From CAXQUZ01 sp942491145 (lineage in GTDB: Bacteria > Myxococcota_A > UBA796 > UBA2385): a stretch of 64,000 bases of DNA. The first letter of the stretch is position 1. Each line of letters opens with the position of its first letter. Of this stretch, positions 8,782 to 17,293 are shown piece after piece. The notes under the pieces are model-generated. The model saw only the letters and a list, made by a program, of their open reading frames with translations, searched no databases and was not told where the DNA came from. Where the stretch lies: positions 310,001-374,000 of the forward strand of contig CALOBC010000006.1 of assembly GCA_942491145.1 (NCBI GenBank), given 5' to 3'. The translations under genes were made by a program, and so were the position numbers.

Positions 8782-10107
8782 TCAGAAGTAGGCCTTCATC
8801 TGCAGGAAGCCCAGCACGGGGATCATGCCGAACTCGGACTGGGCGACGGTGTTGACGCTGTACCAGTCCACGACGTACTGCTCGGCGGCTTGCTGACCAT
8901 CGCTGAGTGCGCGCACAATGGCCTCGTCCTGCACGTTCTGGGGCGGTTGGCCGGGCACCTTGGCGCCGGGTCCCAGCCCCGCGTAGCTGCCGAGCACCAC
9001 ATCGGCGTTGTCGGCCACGGACCAGGCCAAGGACGCGCCCAGCATGGCGCTGGGGTCTTGCAGGTTGGTGATGGAGAACAAGCTGGCGTGGAGGATGGGC
9101 CACAGCTCTTGGGACACGCTGAGGCCCGCGTAGGTGCGCCCGCTCAGCCACAGCTCACCCCGGGCGTAGCGGGGGCCGGTGCTCTGGGCGAAGTAGTCGT
9201 CGGGGTCGCCCGTGCCATTGGTCTGGAGGTAGAGCTCGCCCGACAGCGTCGTCTTCTCGGTCGGCCGCCAGTCGCCGCCCACCGATGCCCGCACGTAGGG
9301 GTCGACCTGGGCCACCGGCTCGAGGCCCATGCGGGTGCGAGAGGCGTCCAGCGTTGGCGCAGGGGCGTCGGGATCGGGCACGGTCACGGTGGTCTCGCCC
9401 CGGATGCCCACGGCCCCGAGGCTGCCGGCGGTGCTCAGCCCGGCGACGATGTCCCGGCGCACCAGGCCCGTGAACAGGCCCACGTCCCACACGCCGAGCG
9501 TGGTCTGGGCCGACAGCGCATGGATGGTGCCCTGGAGATCCCAGTCGCCGGCGAAGGCGCTCACCAGGGTGATCTGGGTGGACATGCCCGCGTACAGATC
9601 CAGCCGCACCGCGTCGATGCCCGGCTTGTACTCTTGGTCGATGACCGTGGGCAGGAAGGGGTTCACGAGGTCCATCGGCGTGAACATCAGCGACTTGCCG
9701 AAGGTGATGGGCTGGCGGCCGATGGCGACGTCGATGCCGTTGCCGTGCCACTCCGCGACGAGCCAGTCCACCCGCAGCGCGCTGGTCATGCCGGCGCCGT
9801 CGATGACCTCCCAGGTGAGGTCGACCGCTTGGGGCATGCCGAGGCCGGTCTGGACGAAGCTGCCGGTGCTCATGGCGCTGCCGCTGAGCGACGTGGACAC
9901 CCCGTGGACCTTGAGCTCGAGCTGGTCCCCGAAGAACACGCGGGACTTCAGTCGAAGGTTGACAATGCCCTGTGCGAAGGGATCTTCGGGAAGCAGCGGG
10001 GAGTCTTGGGGGAAGGTCGCGAAGAAGAACGACTTCACATCGCCGCCGCCCTCGGCAGAGATCTCGCCCCCGTGGGCCAGTCCGAGAAGGGCGGTGAGCA
10101 GGACCAT
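8782..10107 (-). CDS. Putative outer-membrane beta-barrel protein of an ABC export operon
   Basis: 441 residues with a short signal peptide (MVLLTALLGLAHGG). The rest is alternating polar/aromatic strands (for example LRLKSRVFFGDQLELKVHG) and no hydrophobic helix, and it ends in an aromatic residue (LQMKAYF), as outer-membrane barrels do. It is the last gene of a leftward series: LolA-like carrier, two FtsX permeases, LolD-type ATPase, then this gene after a 55-base gap. In that setting a role as the outer-membrane component of a lipid or lipoprotein export route is plausible. The barrel fold is inferred from pattern and no family name is claimed. Confidence 0.7.
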   Translation of the reverse strand: MVLLTALLGLAHGGEISAEGGGDVKSFFFATFPQDSPLLPEDPFAQGIVNLRLKSRVFFGDQLELKVHGVSTSLSGSAMSTGSFVQTGLGMPQAVDLTWEVIDGAGMTSALRVDWLVAEWHGNGIDVAIGRQPITFGKSLMFTPMDLVNPFLPTVIDQEYKPGIDAVRLDLYAGMSTQITLVSAFAGDWDLQGTIHALSAQTTLGVWDVGLFTGLVRRDIVAGLSTAGSLGAVGIRGETTVTVPDPDAPAPTLDASRTRMGLEPVAQVDPYVRASVGGDWRPTEKTTLSGELYLQTNGTGDPDDYFAQSTGPRYARGELWLSGRTYAGLSVSQELWPILHASLFSITNLQDPSAMLGASLAWSVADNADVVLGSYAGLGPGAKVPGQPPQNVQDEAIVRALSDGQQAAEQYVVDWYSVNTVAQSEFGMIPVLGFLQMKAYF

Positions 10108-10162
10108 GGCGCAACCGTGGACAAGAGTGAAGTGGGCTCAGCTTGGAGCAAGACCAGCGGGG

Positions 10163-10849
10163 TCAGTCGCGGCGCTCATCGCGCAAGATCTTGCCGTCTT
10201 CCATCCAGATGACCCGCCGGGCACGCTCCTCGATCTTCGGGTCATGGGTGGCAAACACAAAGGTGATGCCCTGCTCGTCGTTGAGCTTGCGCATCAGCGC
10301 GATCAGCTCGTTGCCGGTCTTCGAGTCCAGGTTGGCCGTGGGCTCGTCCGCCAGCACCAGCGCGGGGCTCCCGGCAATCGCCCGGGCGACGGCGACCCGC
10401 TGCTGTTGGCCACCCGACATCTCGCTGGGGCGGCGGTGCTCCATGCCCTGAAGGCCGACCGATGCGAGCGTGTCCATCACAATCTTGCGCCGCTCGGCTT
10501 CCGGTGTGCCCCGCATCATCAGCACGAACTCGGCGTTCTCGTAGGCGCTGAGCACAGGAATCAGGTTGTAGGCCTGAAACACAAAGCCCAGTCGCCGCAG
10601 CCGGAGCTGGGCGAGCTTGGGCTTGGACATGCTGGCCAGCTCATTGCCGTCCACGACGACGGAGCCCGACGAGGGGGTGTCCAGCGCGCCGATCTGGTTG
10701 AGCAGCGTCGTCTTGCCAGATCCCGACGGCCCCATCAGCGCGATGAACTCGCCGGCCTGGATGTCGAGGTCGACGCCGTTGAGGGCCTTCACGGTGATCT
10801 GACCCTGTTGGTAGTGTCGGGTCAGCTCGCGCACGGTGACGATGGCCAT
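10163..10849 (-). CDS. ABC transporter ATP-binding protein, LolD/MacB type
   Basis: 228 residues with Walker A GPSGSGKTT, Q-loop (VFQAYNLIP), signature MSGGQQQRVAVARA, Walker B ALVLADEPTANLD and the switch His in FATHD. The start ATG at 10849 is preceded by GGAG; an upstream in-frame extension lacks family similarity. LolD/MacB-type ATPases pair with FtsX-like permeases that extract lipoproteins or substrates from the outer leaflet of the inner membrane without transporting through it. It sits directly downstream of two such permeases, which it presumably energises as a 2:1:1 complex. Confidence 0.93.
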   Translation of the reverse strand: MAIVTVRELTRHYQQGQITVKALNGVDLDIQAGEFIALMGPSGSGKTTLLNQIGALDTPSSGSVVVDGNELASMSKPKLAQLRLRRLGFVFQAYNLIPVLSAYENAEFVLMMRGTPEAERRKIVMDTLASVGLQGMEHRRPSEMSGGQQQRVAVARAIAGSPALVLADEPTANLDSKTGNELIALMRKLNDEQGITFVFATHDPKIEERARRVIWMEDGKILRDERRD

Positions 10850-10916
10850 GGAGGCTCCAAGGGACTCGGAAGAGGCGGTGGTGGGCGTCTTTGGCGGACG
10901 CCAGGGGGGCCGGAGC

Positions 10917-12152
10917 TCAGACGTGGCGCATGGCAGCGACCGGTTCCAGGTTGGCGGCTCGCCAAGCGGGGTAGACCGAAGAGAGGCTGGTGAGAAGCAG
11001 CCCAGCGAAGGCATAGGCGGCGGTGCCGACCGGGTCCCAGGCCGCGAAGATGCGCGTGCTCAGCACGATGCCGGCGGTCTCGATGGTCTCGCCCCCGAGC
11101 ATCTCGGAGTAGTCCAGGCCGTAGGCGACCATGGGCCAGGTGCCGAGCATCCCGAGGGTGACGCCGAGGCCGACCCCGAAGATGCCCATCAGCACGCCTT
11201 CCATGAGGATGATGGTCGACAAGCTGGCCGGGGGTGTGCCCAGGGCGAGCATCACGCCGAACTCCCGCATGCGCTCCATCACGCTCATCAAGATGGTGTT
11301 GAGAACACCGATGGACACGATGATACCGAGGATTGCCATCGAGATGGCATTCGATGTGCGGTCGGTGCGGATGAACTCGACCATCTCGGGCAGCGCCTCG
11401 GCCCAGCCGAGCACCTCAACGCCGGGACCACCGACGGCAGCCTTCGCTTGGGGCAGGGCCTCGTCGGTGGACCGGATGTTGGCGAGGTGCACGCTGACTT
11501 GGCTGGCGCTGTCGGGCTTCTCCAAGAAGAGCTGGGCGGCCGGCAGGGTGACAATGGCGGTGAAGGCGTCCATCTCGGTGGAGCCGGTGCGGAAGGCCCC
11601 CCGCACCCGGAACAGGCGGCTGGTGACGTCGTCCTGGCCTTGGCCCATGAGCACGACTTTGTCGCCCGGCTCCACGTCCAAGCGCTGCATGAGCTCGGCG
11701 CCCAAGATGATGCCCCGCTCGTCGTCGTCCGCCAGCCACTCCCCGTCGACCAGCTTGGTGTGCCAGTCGGTGAGCTCGGCTTCAGCGCTCGGCTGGATGG
11801 CCATGATGCCCACCCCCACGGAGTTGGCCGTCGACATCAACAAGCCCTGCAGCCGGGACCGCTGGAGCACCACCGCATCGGGGAAGGTGGACTGGAGCGA
11901 GCTGGCCACCGAGGAGGCGTCATTGACGACCTTCAGGGGGTCTGGGTCGTCTTGGTAGCCCTCGGCCTGGACCACCACATGGCCGGCGGCGGTGCTGATG
12001 CCGACCCGCATCATCTCTTGGTACATGCCGTAGCCGAGCTGGTTGGCCCAGATCATCAGGCCCATGCCGAAGGTGATGGCGCTGGCGGTGATGAGGGTGC
12101 GGCGCAGGTTGCGGAGCAGGTTGCGAAACGCAAGCTTGATCAGGGGCAACAT
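10917..12152 (-). CDS. FtsX/MacB-type ABC permease (downstream copy)
   Basis: 411 residues from MLPLIKLAFRNLLRNLRRT, a typical amphipathic start before the first transmembrane helix (LITASAITFGMGLMIWANQL). A large periplasmic domain lies between it and three C-terminal helices, and the protein ends with YPAWRAANLEPVAAMRHV, the family's A-x-x-x-xP-x-x-A-[ML]R tail. The start at 12152 has GGGAG upstream and lies ten bases after the stop of the other permease. The two permeases probably form a heterodimer like LolC/LolE, served by the following ATPase. Confidence 0.92.
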   Translation of the reverse strand: MLPLIKLAFRNLLRNLRRTLITASAITFGMGLMIWANQLGYGMYQEMMRVGISTAAGHVVVQAEGYQDDPDPLKVVNDASSVASSLQSTFPDAVVLQRSRLQGLLMSTANSVGVGIMAIQPSAEAELTDWHTKLVDGEWLADDDERGIILGAELMQRLDVEPGDKVVLMGQGQDDVTSRLFRVRGAFRTGSTEMDAFTAIVTLPAAQLFLEKPDSASQVSVHLANIRSTDEALPQAKAAVGGPGVEVLGWAEALPEMVEFIRTDRTSNAISMAILGIIVSIGVLNTILMSVMERMREFGVMLALGTPPASLSTIILMEGVLMGIFGVGLGVTLGMLGTWPMVAYGLDYSEMLGGETIETAGIVLSTRIFAAWDPVGTAAYAFAGLLLTSLSSVYPAWRAANLEPVAAMRHV

Positions 12153-12162
12153 CGTGGGCTCC

Positions 12163-13395
12163 CTAAGACTGACGCATGGCGTCGACCGGCTCGAGGTTGG
12201 CCGCACGCAGCGCGGGCCAGATCGACGCGAGCAGGGAGACCACAAAGACACACGCGAGGGTGAGCACGATGCCCCCAGGCTGGACGTCGCCCTTGATGAT
12301 GGGGTCGAAGGTCACACCCCCAAACGACACCCCGTCGCTGTTGCCCGCCATGTTGATGCCGGTGGTGACCAAGTACAGGTCCAACAAGCCACCAAGCACG
12401 AGGCCGCCCGCGCTGGAAATGGTCGCCAGCAGGACACTCTCGACAATCACGAGGCCCATCAAGCGGCTGCGGGCGAGGCCCAGTGCACGGAGCACCCCGA
12501 GCTCGCGGGTGCGCTCAAACACACTCATGAGCATCGTGTTGAGCACCCCCAGAGACGCCACCGTGAAGACGATGAAGAGCATGATGCCCTTGCCCACGTC
12601 CTGGCTGCCCAGCATCTCGGCGGCTTGGGGGTTGGCCTCAAACCAAGGGCGCACGAGCAGCCCGTCGGGGGTTGACGCCCGCAGTCCATCGGCCACCACG
12701 GCGATCTCATCGGGATCCTTGACGATGGTGACCACCTCGTGCAGCTGGCCTTCCAGCGCCAGCACCGACTGGAGCTCCGTCAGGGGCATCCACGCGCCGC
12801 CCCGGTCCATGGCGGTGTTCCCCGTGCGCGCCAAGCCGACCACCGTGAGCAGCTCATTGCCCATCGAGCCATCGGCGGCTTGGGTGATCAGCACGAGCTC
12901 ATCGCCCACCTTGGCCTCCAGGGTGTCGGCGAGCCCGGTGCCGATGACCACCTCGCCCGGGGTGGTGCCCTCCAGCCAGCGTCCCGCCTTGATGTGGCGG
13001 GGAATGCCCGAGACGGCGGCTTCTCGGACCGGATCCACACCCATGAAGCGGGTGCCGGCGGATGTGTTGTCCGACCCCAACAAGCCGAACGCGAACAGTC
13101 GCCCGGTGCTGGCGTGCAGCGCTGGGTTACCGTCGAGCGTCTCAGTGAGCAGCGCCTCGCCGCCCTCAATGGTGTCGTGGAGCTGCTGGCTGCGGGGATA
13201 GTCGGCGTTGTGGACTTGGATGTGGCCGATGGCATCGGTGACCATGACATCAAACATCTTCAGGTACATGCCGTCAGTGAGCGCCAGCATGGCCATGCAC
13301 ATGGCCACCCCCACACCCATCGCGCTGGCCGTCAGCAGCGACCGCCGGCGGTGTCGCCAGAGGTTGCGCCAGGCCACATTGAACAGAAACCGCAT
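12163..13395 (-). CDS. FtsX/MacB-type ABC permease (upstream copy)
   Basis: 410 residues starting MRFLFNVAWRNLWRHRRRS, with an N-terminal helix, a periplasmic domain, three C-terminal helices and the tail IWPALRAANLEPVDAMRQS. It is clearly related to the next permease along the whole length, which suggests an ancient duplication. It lies between the LolA-like gene (21-base gap) and the second permease (10-base gap), so the operon order is carrier, permease, permease, ATPase, barrel protein. The substrate is inferred to be a lipoprotein or lipid handed to the LolA-like protein. Confidence 0.92.
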   Translation of the reverse strand: MRFLFNVAWRNLWRHRRRSLLTASAMGVGVAMCMAMLALTDGMYLKMFDVMVTDAIGHIQVHNADYPRSQQLHDTIEGGEALLTETLDGNPALHASTGRLFAFGLLGSDNTSAGTRFMGVDPVREAAVSGIPRHIKAGRWLEGTTPGEVVIGTGLADTLEAKVGDELVLITQAADGSMGNELLTVVGLARTGNTAMDRGGAWMPLTELQSVLALEGQLHEVVTIVKDPDEIAVVADGLRASTPDGLLVRPWFEANPQAAEMLGSQDVGKGIMLFIVFTVASLGVLNTMLMSVFERTRELGVLRALGLARSRLMGLVIVESVLLATISSAGGLVLGGLLDLYLVTTGINMAGNSDGVSFGGVTFDPIIKGDVQPGGIVLTLACVFVVSLLASIWPALRAANLEPVDAMRQS

Positions 13396-13416
13396 GGTGG
13401 TTCACCGGGACCCCGC

Positions 13417-14184
13417 TCAGCGGCGCAGGGCCTGGAGTGAGAAGGTGTTGGCGGGAAGCTCGACGTCAAAGTCGAGCTCGATGAAGCGCATCTCGGTGTA
13501 CTCGCCCGGCTCGTCGGCGGGCTCGACCCGCATCAGCGTGGGCACCTTGCGGCCGTCGACGTCTTTGACCTCGGCAAAGGACTGGGTGCGCACCAGGGCG
13601 CCCTTCTCGTCTTTGAACTCGATCTTGAGGGGCAGCTTGTCGGGCGAGACCGTGATGACCACCGAGCCCCAGACCACCGGGGCGTCGGGCTTGGGAATCA
13701 GCGAGATGACGTAGTTCTCGGCACCCTCGACCCCGGGGCTTGCCGTGAGCGTGGCCGTGTAGTCATCGGCGTAGCGGGAGCCCTTGACCAGGTCGTCGTT
13801 GCTGAGGTGGCTGCCCATCCACGCGCCCGACATCATCGCCGCCGGCACCTTCACCGTGCGGTCGACCTTGGGCAGGTAGTTCCAGATGTTGTCGTCGACC
13901 TTCAGCGTGGACACGCCCTTTTCTTTGGCCGGCTCCTCGATGCGGACCAGGGACTTTTCTTCCCCCAGGCTCCACGAGCGCATCTTGACCGTGCGCTCGT
14001 AGCGGCTGGTCTTCACGCGCATCTCGATGAGCGCGATGCTGGACGCGCCCCGGGCATAGTCATCGGTGGCATCGAGCAGCTCGTCAAGGGTCGGTGCGGC
14101 AGCGAAGGCCGGGGCCGTGGGCAGCAGCAGGGCGGCCAGAGCCAGCACCAGCGACCAGGAACGGGGAGCGGAGAACAGGGCCAT
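13417..14184 (-). CDS. LolA-like outer-membrane lipoprotein-sorting protein
   Basis: 255 residues from the ATG at 14184, which follows AAAGGG by six bases; another ATG two codons upstream is less well spaced. A signal peptide ends in APAFA. The mature part has the LolA-like pattern of RMRS/MKTSRYERTVKMRSWS strands, then the conserved LKVDDNIWNYLPKVDRTVKV and MGSHLSNDDLVKGSRYADDY stretches. These are typical of the 'outer membrane lipoprotein-sorting protein' branch found next to FtsX permeases. It probably carries a lipidated cargo through the periplasm after release by the ABC complex encoded downstream. Confidence 0.85.
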   Translation of the reverse strand: MALFSAPRSWSLVLALAALLLPTAPAFAAAPTLDELLDATDDYARGASSIALIEMRVKTSRYERTVKMRSWSLGEEKSLVRIEEPAKEKGVSTLKVDDNIWNYLPKVDRTVKVPAAMMSGAWMGSHLSNDDLVKGSRYADDYTATLTASPGVEGAENYVISLIPKPDAPVVWGSVVITVSPDKLPLKIEFKDEKGALVRTQSFAEVKDVDGRKVPTLMRVEPADEPGEYTEMRFIELDFDVELPANTFSLQALRR

Positions 14185-14447
14185 GATCATCCCTTTCCAC
14201 AGGCGAGTCGAACAACGGACCGCCATGGTGCCGGACCGGACCCGCAGACACAACTGCGGTCCCTTGGAAACCGAACGCCCAACTCAAACTGCCAGTCGGA
14301 CCAGTGGTCTAATCTGGGTCGGAGCGAGGGGCAACTGGAGATGGGGGCGATCTTCGGTGGGGGTCGACCGCGCTTGGTGAACCCGTGGCGATTCGAGCTC
14401 CCCATCGATGGCCGCCAACTGGATAGGTTGGCCGGGCTGGAGGTCCG

Positions 14448-16418
14448 ATGCGCCCAAGTCTGTCTGCCGTTGTGTGTGTGCTGCCCCTGTGGATGCTGGC
14501 GGCTTGTGGCAATGCGCCGGTCGACAAGGCGGGGGGCGACAGCGGACCTGCGGCAGAGGGTGCCCGCGGGGACTGCAATCCCGTCGATGGCGGCCACTGC
14601 TTGTTCCCGTTCCCGAGCAGCTTCTTCCTCGCAGACGATGACACCGCGCCGAGCGGCGTGCGGGTGGACTTTGGCCAGGGCTCGCTGCCCACCAACATCG
14701 ATGGGGTCCAGATGGACCCGGCCGAGTGGAACCGGAAAGACGGCTTCCCCATCATGGGGGGGATGTTCGCGCTCCTGCCGGGTGTGGTTGTCGACAATGC
14801 CGCAGTGGTCGATGACATCGGCCTGTCGATGGAGGACAGCAGCCCCACGGTCATCTTGGATGCCGAGACGGGCGAGCGGGTGCCCCACTGGGTCGAGCTG
14901 GAGCGCTTCACCGACGATCCCGACCGCCGCGCGCTGATTTTGCGGCCGGTGGCACCGATGGACTTTGGCCGTCGCTACGTGGTGGGCATTCGCGGGATGG
15001 TGGACGGCACCGGCAGCCTGGTTGCGGCCCCGGCGGGGTTCGCAGCGTTGCGAGACGGCACTGCGACCGATGGCGACCTCACGCGCCAACAAGGCCACTA
15101 CGACGACGTGGTCTTTCCGGCTCTCGACAGCGCCGGCATCGCGCGGGACGAGCTTCAGATGGCCTGGGACTTTGTCACCACCAGCCAAGAAGGCTCGCTC
15201 GGCCCCATTCTGCACATGCGGGACGATGCCCTGGCCACGGTCGGGGACTCGGCGACCTACCGCATCACCGCCCAACAGGACGGCGACTGCGACGGCGGGG
15301 CCCGCATTGGCCGCACCCTGGAGCTGGAGCTGGACGTCCCGCTCTACCTGACGACCTGGGCGCCGGGGGCGGAGGGCCGGATGGTGCGCGGTGCGGACGG
15401 TATGCCTGAGAGTGACGCAATGGTGGGCGTTCCCATGGTTGTTCAGGTGCCTTGCTCGGTGCTGGAGGCCGGCCAGCCTGCGCCGCTTGTGCAGTTTGGT
15501 CATGGCTTGTTCGGCAACCGGGGCCACTCCCAGTCCGCCAGCATGCAAGCGGTCGCCGACGACGCGGGGTCTGTGGTTTACGCCGTCGACTGGACGGGCA
15601 TGAAGGACCGGGACGCGGCGTTTGCGGCCCTCATCATGTCCAATGATCCCACCGACTTTGTCAGCATGACCGACCGGCTCCACCAGGGGCATGTCGAGGG
15701 CTGGGTGGCCACCCGCGCGATGCAGACCGTGCTGGTGAGTGAGCCCTTGCTGCGGACCGACGCGGACACCCCACTCATCGATCCCACCACCGTGACCTAC
15801 TTCGGCACAAGCCTCGGCAGCATCTTGGGCGGGGCCCACGTGGCCATGTCCACCGAGATCTCTCGCGCGGTGCTCAACGTGCCCGGCGCGCCCTTCTCGA
15901 TGTTGTTGCCCCGCTCGTCGCCCTTTGAGCCCTTCTTCTCGATTCTGAACACCAAGTACAGCGACCCCGTCGACATCTCGGCCATCCTGGCGCTCACCCA
16001 GATGATGTGGGACCCCACCGAGACCGGTGGGCTGATGCACTTTCTGAGCGGCAACCCCGTCGACGACAAGGTCGCGTCGAGTCGGGACCTGCTGCTTGTG
16101 ACGGCCATCGGCGATCTGTCGGTCAACTCCCGCGGCGGCCACATCATCGCGCGGGCGGCGGGGGCCACCAACATGGAACCCCTGAACCGGGAGGTCTGGA
16201 GCGTGCCCAGTGCTGCGCCGCCGTTCTCGGGGTCGGCGTTGCTGGAGATGGACTTTGGGTACGAGGAGCCGGGCCCGACCAACCCCGAGACGGTGGACGT
16301 CGAAGGGGGACCCCACAACATGCCCTTCGGCAGCCCCCAGGCCCAGGCGCTCAGCGCCCACTTCCTGGTGACGGGAGAGGTCATCTCGGTGTGTGACGGC
16401 CCCTGCGACCCCGACTGA
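14448..16418 (+). CDS. Lipase-like alpha/beta-hydrolase lipoprotein
   Basis: 656 residues; the ATG follows GGAGGTCC. The signal peptide ends in the lipobox LAAC at Cys20, so it is a lipoprotein. The mature N-terminus has an FPFPSSFFLADDD stretch resembling the N-terminal domain of bacterial virulence-factor lipases. A QFGHGLFGNRGHS segment (oxyanion strand) follows, and the likely nucleophile elbow is YFGTSLGSILGG (G-x-S-x-G). Divergent from the LolA operon with 263 bases between the starts. The substrate is unknown and esterase or lipase activity is inferred. The C-terminal His of the triad is not assigned with confidence. Confidence 0.7.
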   Translation: MRPSLSAVVCVLPLWMLAACGNAPVDKAGGDSGPAAEGARGDCNPVDGGHCLFPFPSSFFLADDDTAPSGVRVDFGQGSLPTNIDGVQMDPAEWNRKDGFPIMGGMFALLPGVVVDNAAVVDDIGLSMEDSSPTVILDAETGERVPHWVELERFTDDPDRRALILRPVAPMDFGRRYVVGIRGMVDGTGSLVAAPAGFAALRDGTATDGDLTRQQGHYDDVVFPALDSAGIARDELQMAWDFVTTSQEGSLGPILHMRDDALATVGDSATYRITAQQDGDCDGGARIGRTLELELDVPLYLTTWAPGAEGRMVRGADGMPESDAMVGVPMVVQVPCSVLEAGQPAPLVQFGHGLFGNRGHSQSASMQAVADDAGSVVYAVDWTGMKDRDAAFAALIMSNDPTDFVSMTDRLHQGHVEGWVATRAMQTVLVSEPLLRTDADTPLIDPTTVTYFGTSLGSILGGAHVAMSTEISRAVLNVPGAPFSMLLPRSSPFEPFFSILNTKYSDPVDISAILALTQMMWDPTETGGLMHFLSGNPVDDKVASSRDLLLVTAIGDLSVNSRGGHIIARAAGATNMEPLNREVWSVPSAAPPFSGSALLEMDFGYEEPGPTNPETVDVEGGPHNMPFGSPQAQALSAHFLVTGEVISVCDGPCDPD

Positions 16419-16449
16419 AGGGGGCCCACCGGAGGTCTGGTGCTCCCGG

Positions 16450-17112
16450 TCAGGCAAGGCCAGCGTCGAGAAAGGCCACCAACGGTGCGAGGCGCATAAA
16501 GCTGGCCCGGATCTGGTCCAGGAAGTCGGGGTGGGTCCCCACGCCGATGGGCAGCTCTTTGGCGACGAAGAGCCCTTTGTGCTTGAGCAGCTCGCCACCG
16601 GGATGGTCCGCGGCCCAGGGCTTCGGCACCCGCTTGTACTTCTCGCCCTGGAGCGGTCCGAACTCGTCCGCCAGTGATGCGACAATGGCGTCCAGATCAG
16701 CATAGTTGGCGGCGATGTGCGCCCGCAGCCGGTCGATGTGAGGCTTCGGCGGCCGCCAGGCCCCCGCTCCGATGCCGGCCCCCGTCGGGGAGACCGCGAC
16801 GTAGAAGCCGGCCCCGGCGCCTTTGTCCCGCGTGGTGTTGTGGAAGGCCGCCCACACCCTTGTGGTGTAGGGCGTCTTGTCGGCGGCGAAGCGGATGTCC
16901 CGGTTGATCCGGCTGATCGCCTTGGCGGCGGGGGTGCAGTGGTCCGGGGAGATGTCTTCCAGCACGGTGTTCACGGTGTCCACAAACTCCCGTGAAGGGC
17001 GCTTCATGTCGGTCTCGTACCGCTTCTTGTTGGCTTGAAACCACTCCTTTGTGTTGTTTTGGTCCAGGTCGCGCAGAAACGCAACGGTCTCTTCGGGCAG
17101 GCAGGTTCGCAT
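16450..17112 (-). CDS. DUF2461 family protein
   Basis: 220 residues with the hallmarks of DUF2461: an N-terminal ETVAFLRDLDQNNTKEWFQ segment, the central AISRINRDIRFAADKTPYTT stretch, then a GAGFYVAVSPTGAGIGAG strand region. The family is widespread and uncharacterised. The start at 17112 is chosen because homology begins there; the frame remains open upstream without similarity. It converges with the lipase-like gene and stands divergent from the dicarboxylate symporter. Confidence 0.88.
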   Translation of the reverse strand: MRTCLPEETVAFLRDLDQNNTKEWFQANKKRYETDMKRPSREFVDTVNTVLEDISPDHCTPAAKAISRINRDIRFAADKTPYTTRVWAAFHNTTRDKGAGAGFYVAVSPTGAGIGAGAWRPPKPHIDRLRAHIAANYADLDAIVASLADEFGPLQGEKYKRVPKPWAADHPGGELLKHKGLFVAKELPIGVGTHPDFLDQIRASFMRLAPLVAFLDAGLA

Positions 17113-17293
17113 GGTTTCGCTCGCTTGGGGTCGGGCGGTGCAGTCCCCCCGACTGGTTCCGTGTGGGTTGGGTTGAAGTTGGGGGGATGGGTTCACGTGT
17201 CGGGCGGCGCCGGGCTCCACTTTGCAGACTCGGACAGCCCGGGCGGGGCCGGCGGGGAGGTGGAAGCTGGTAGTCTCCGCGCTCGGAGGTTCC

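Noticed and set aside
8757..8782. GCCGGCTTCGGC hairpin as a bidirectional terminator
   Set aside because: The stem is only four base pairs with no T-tract on either strand.
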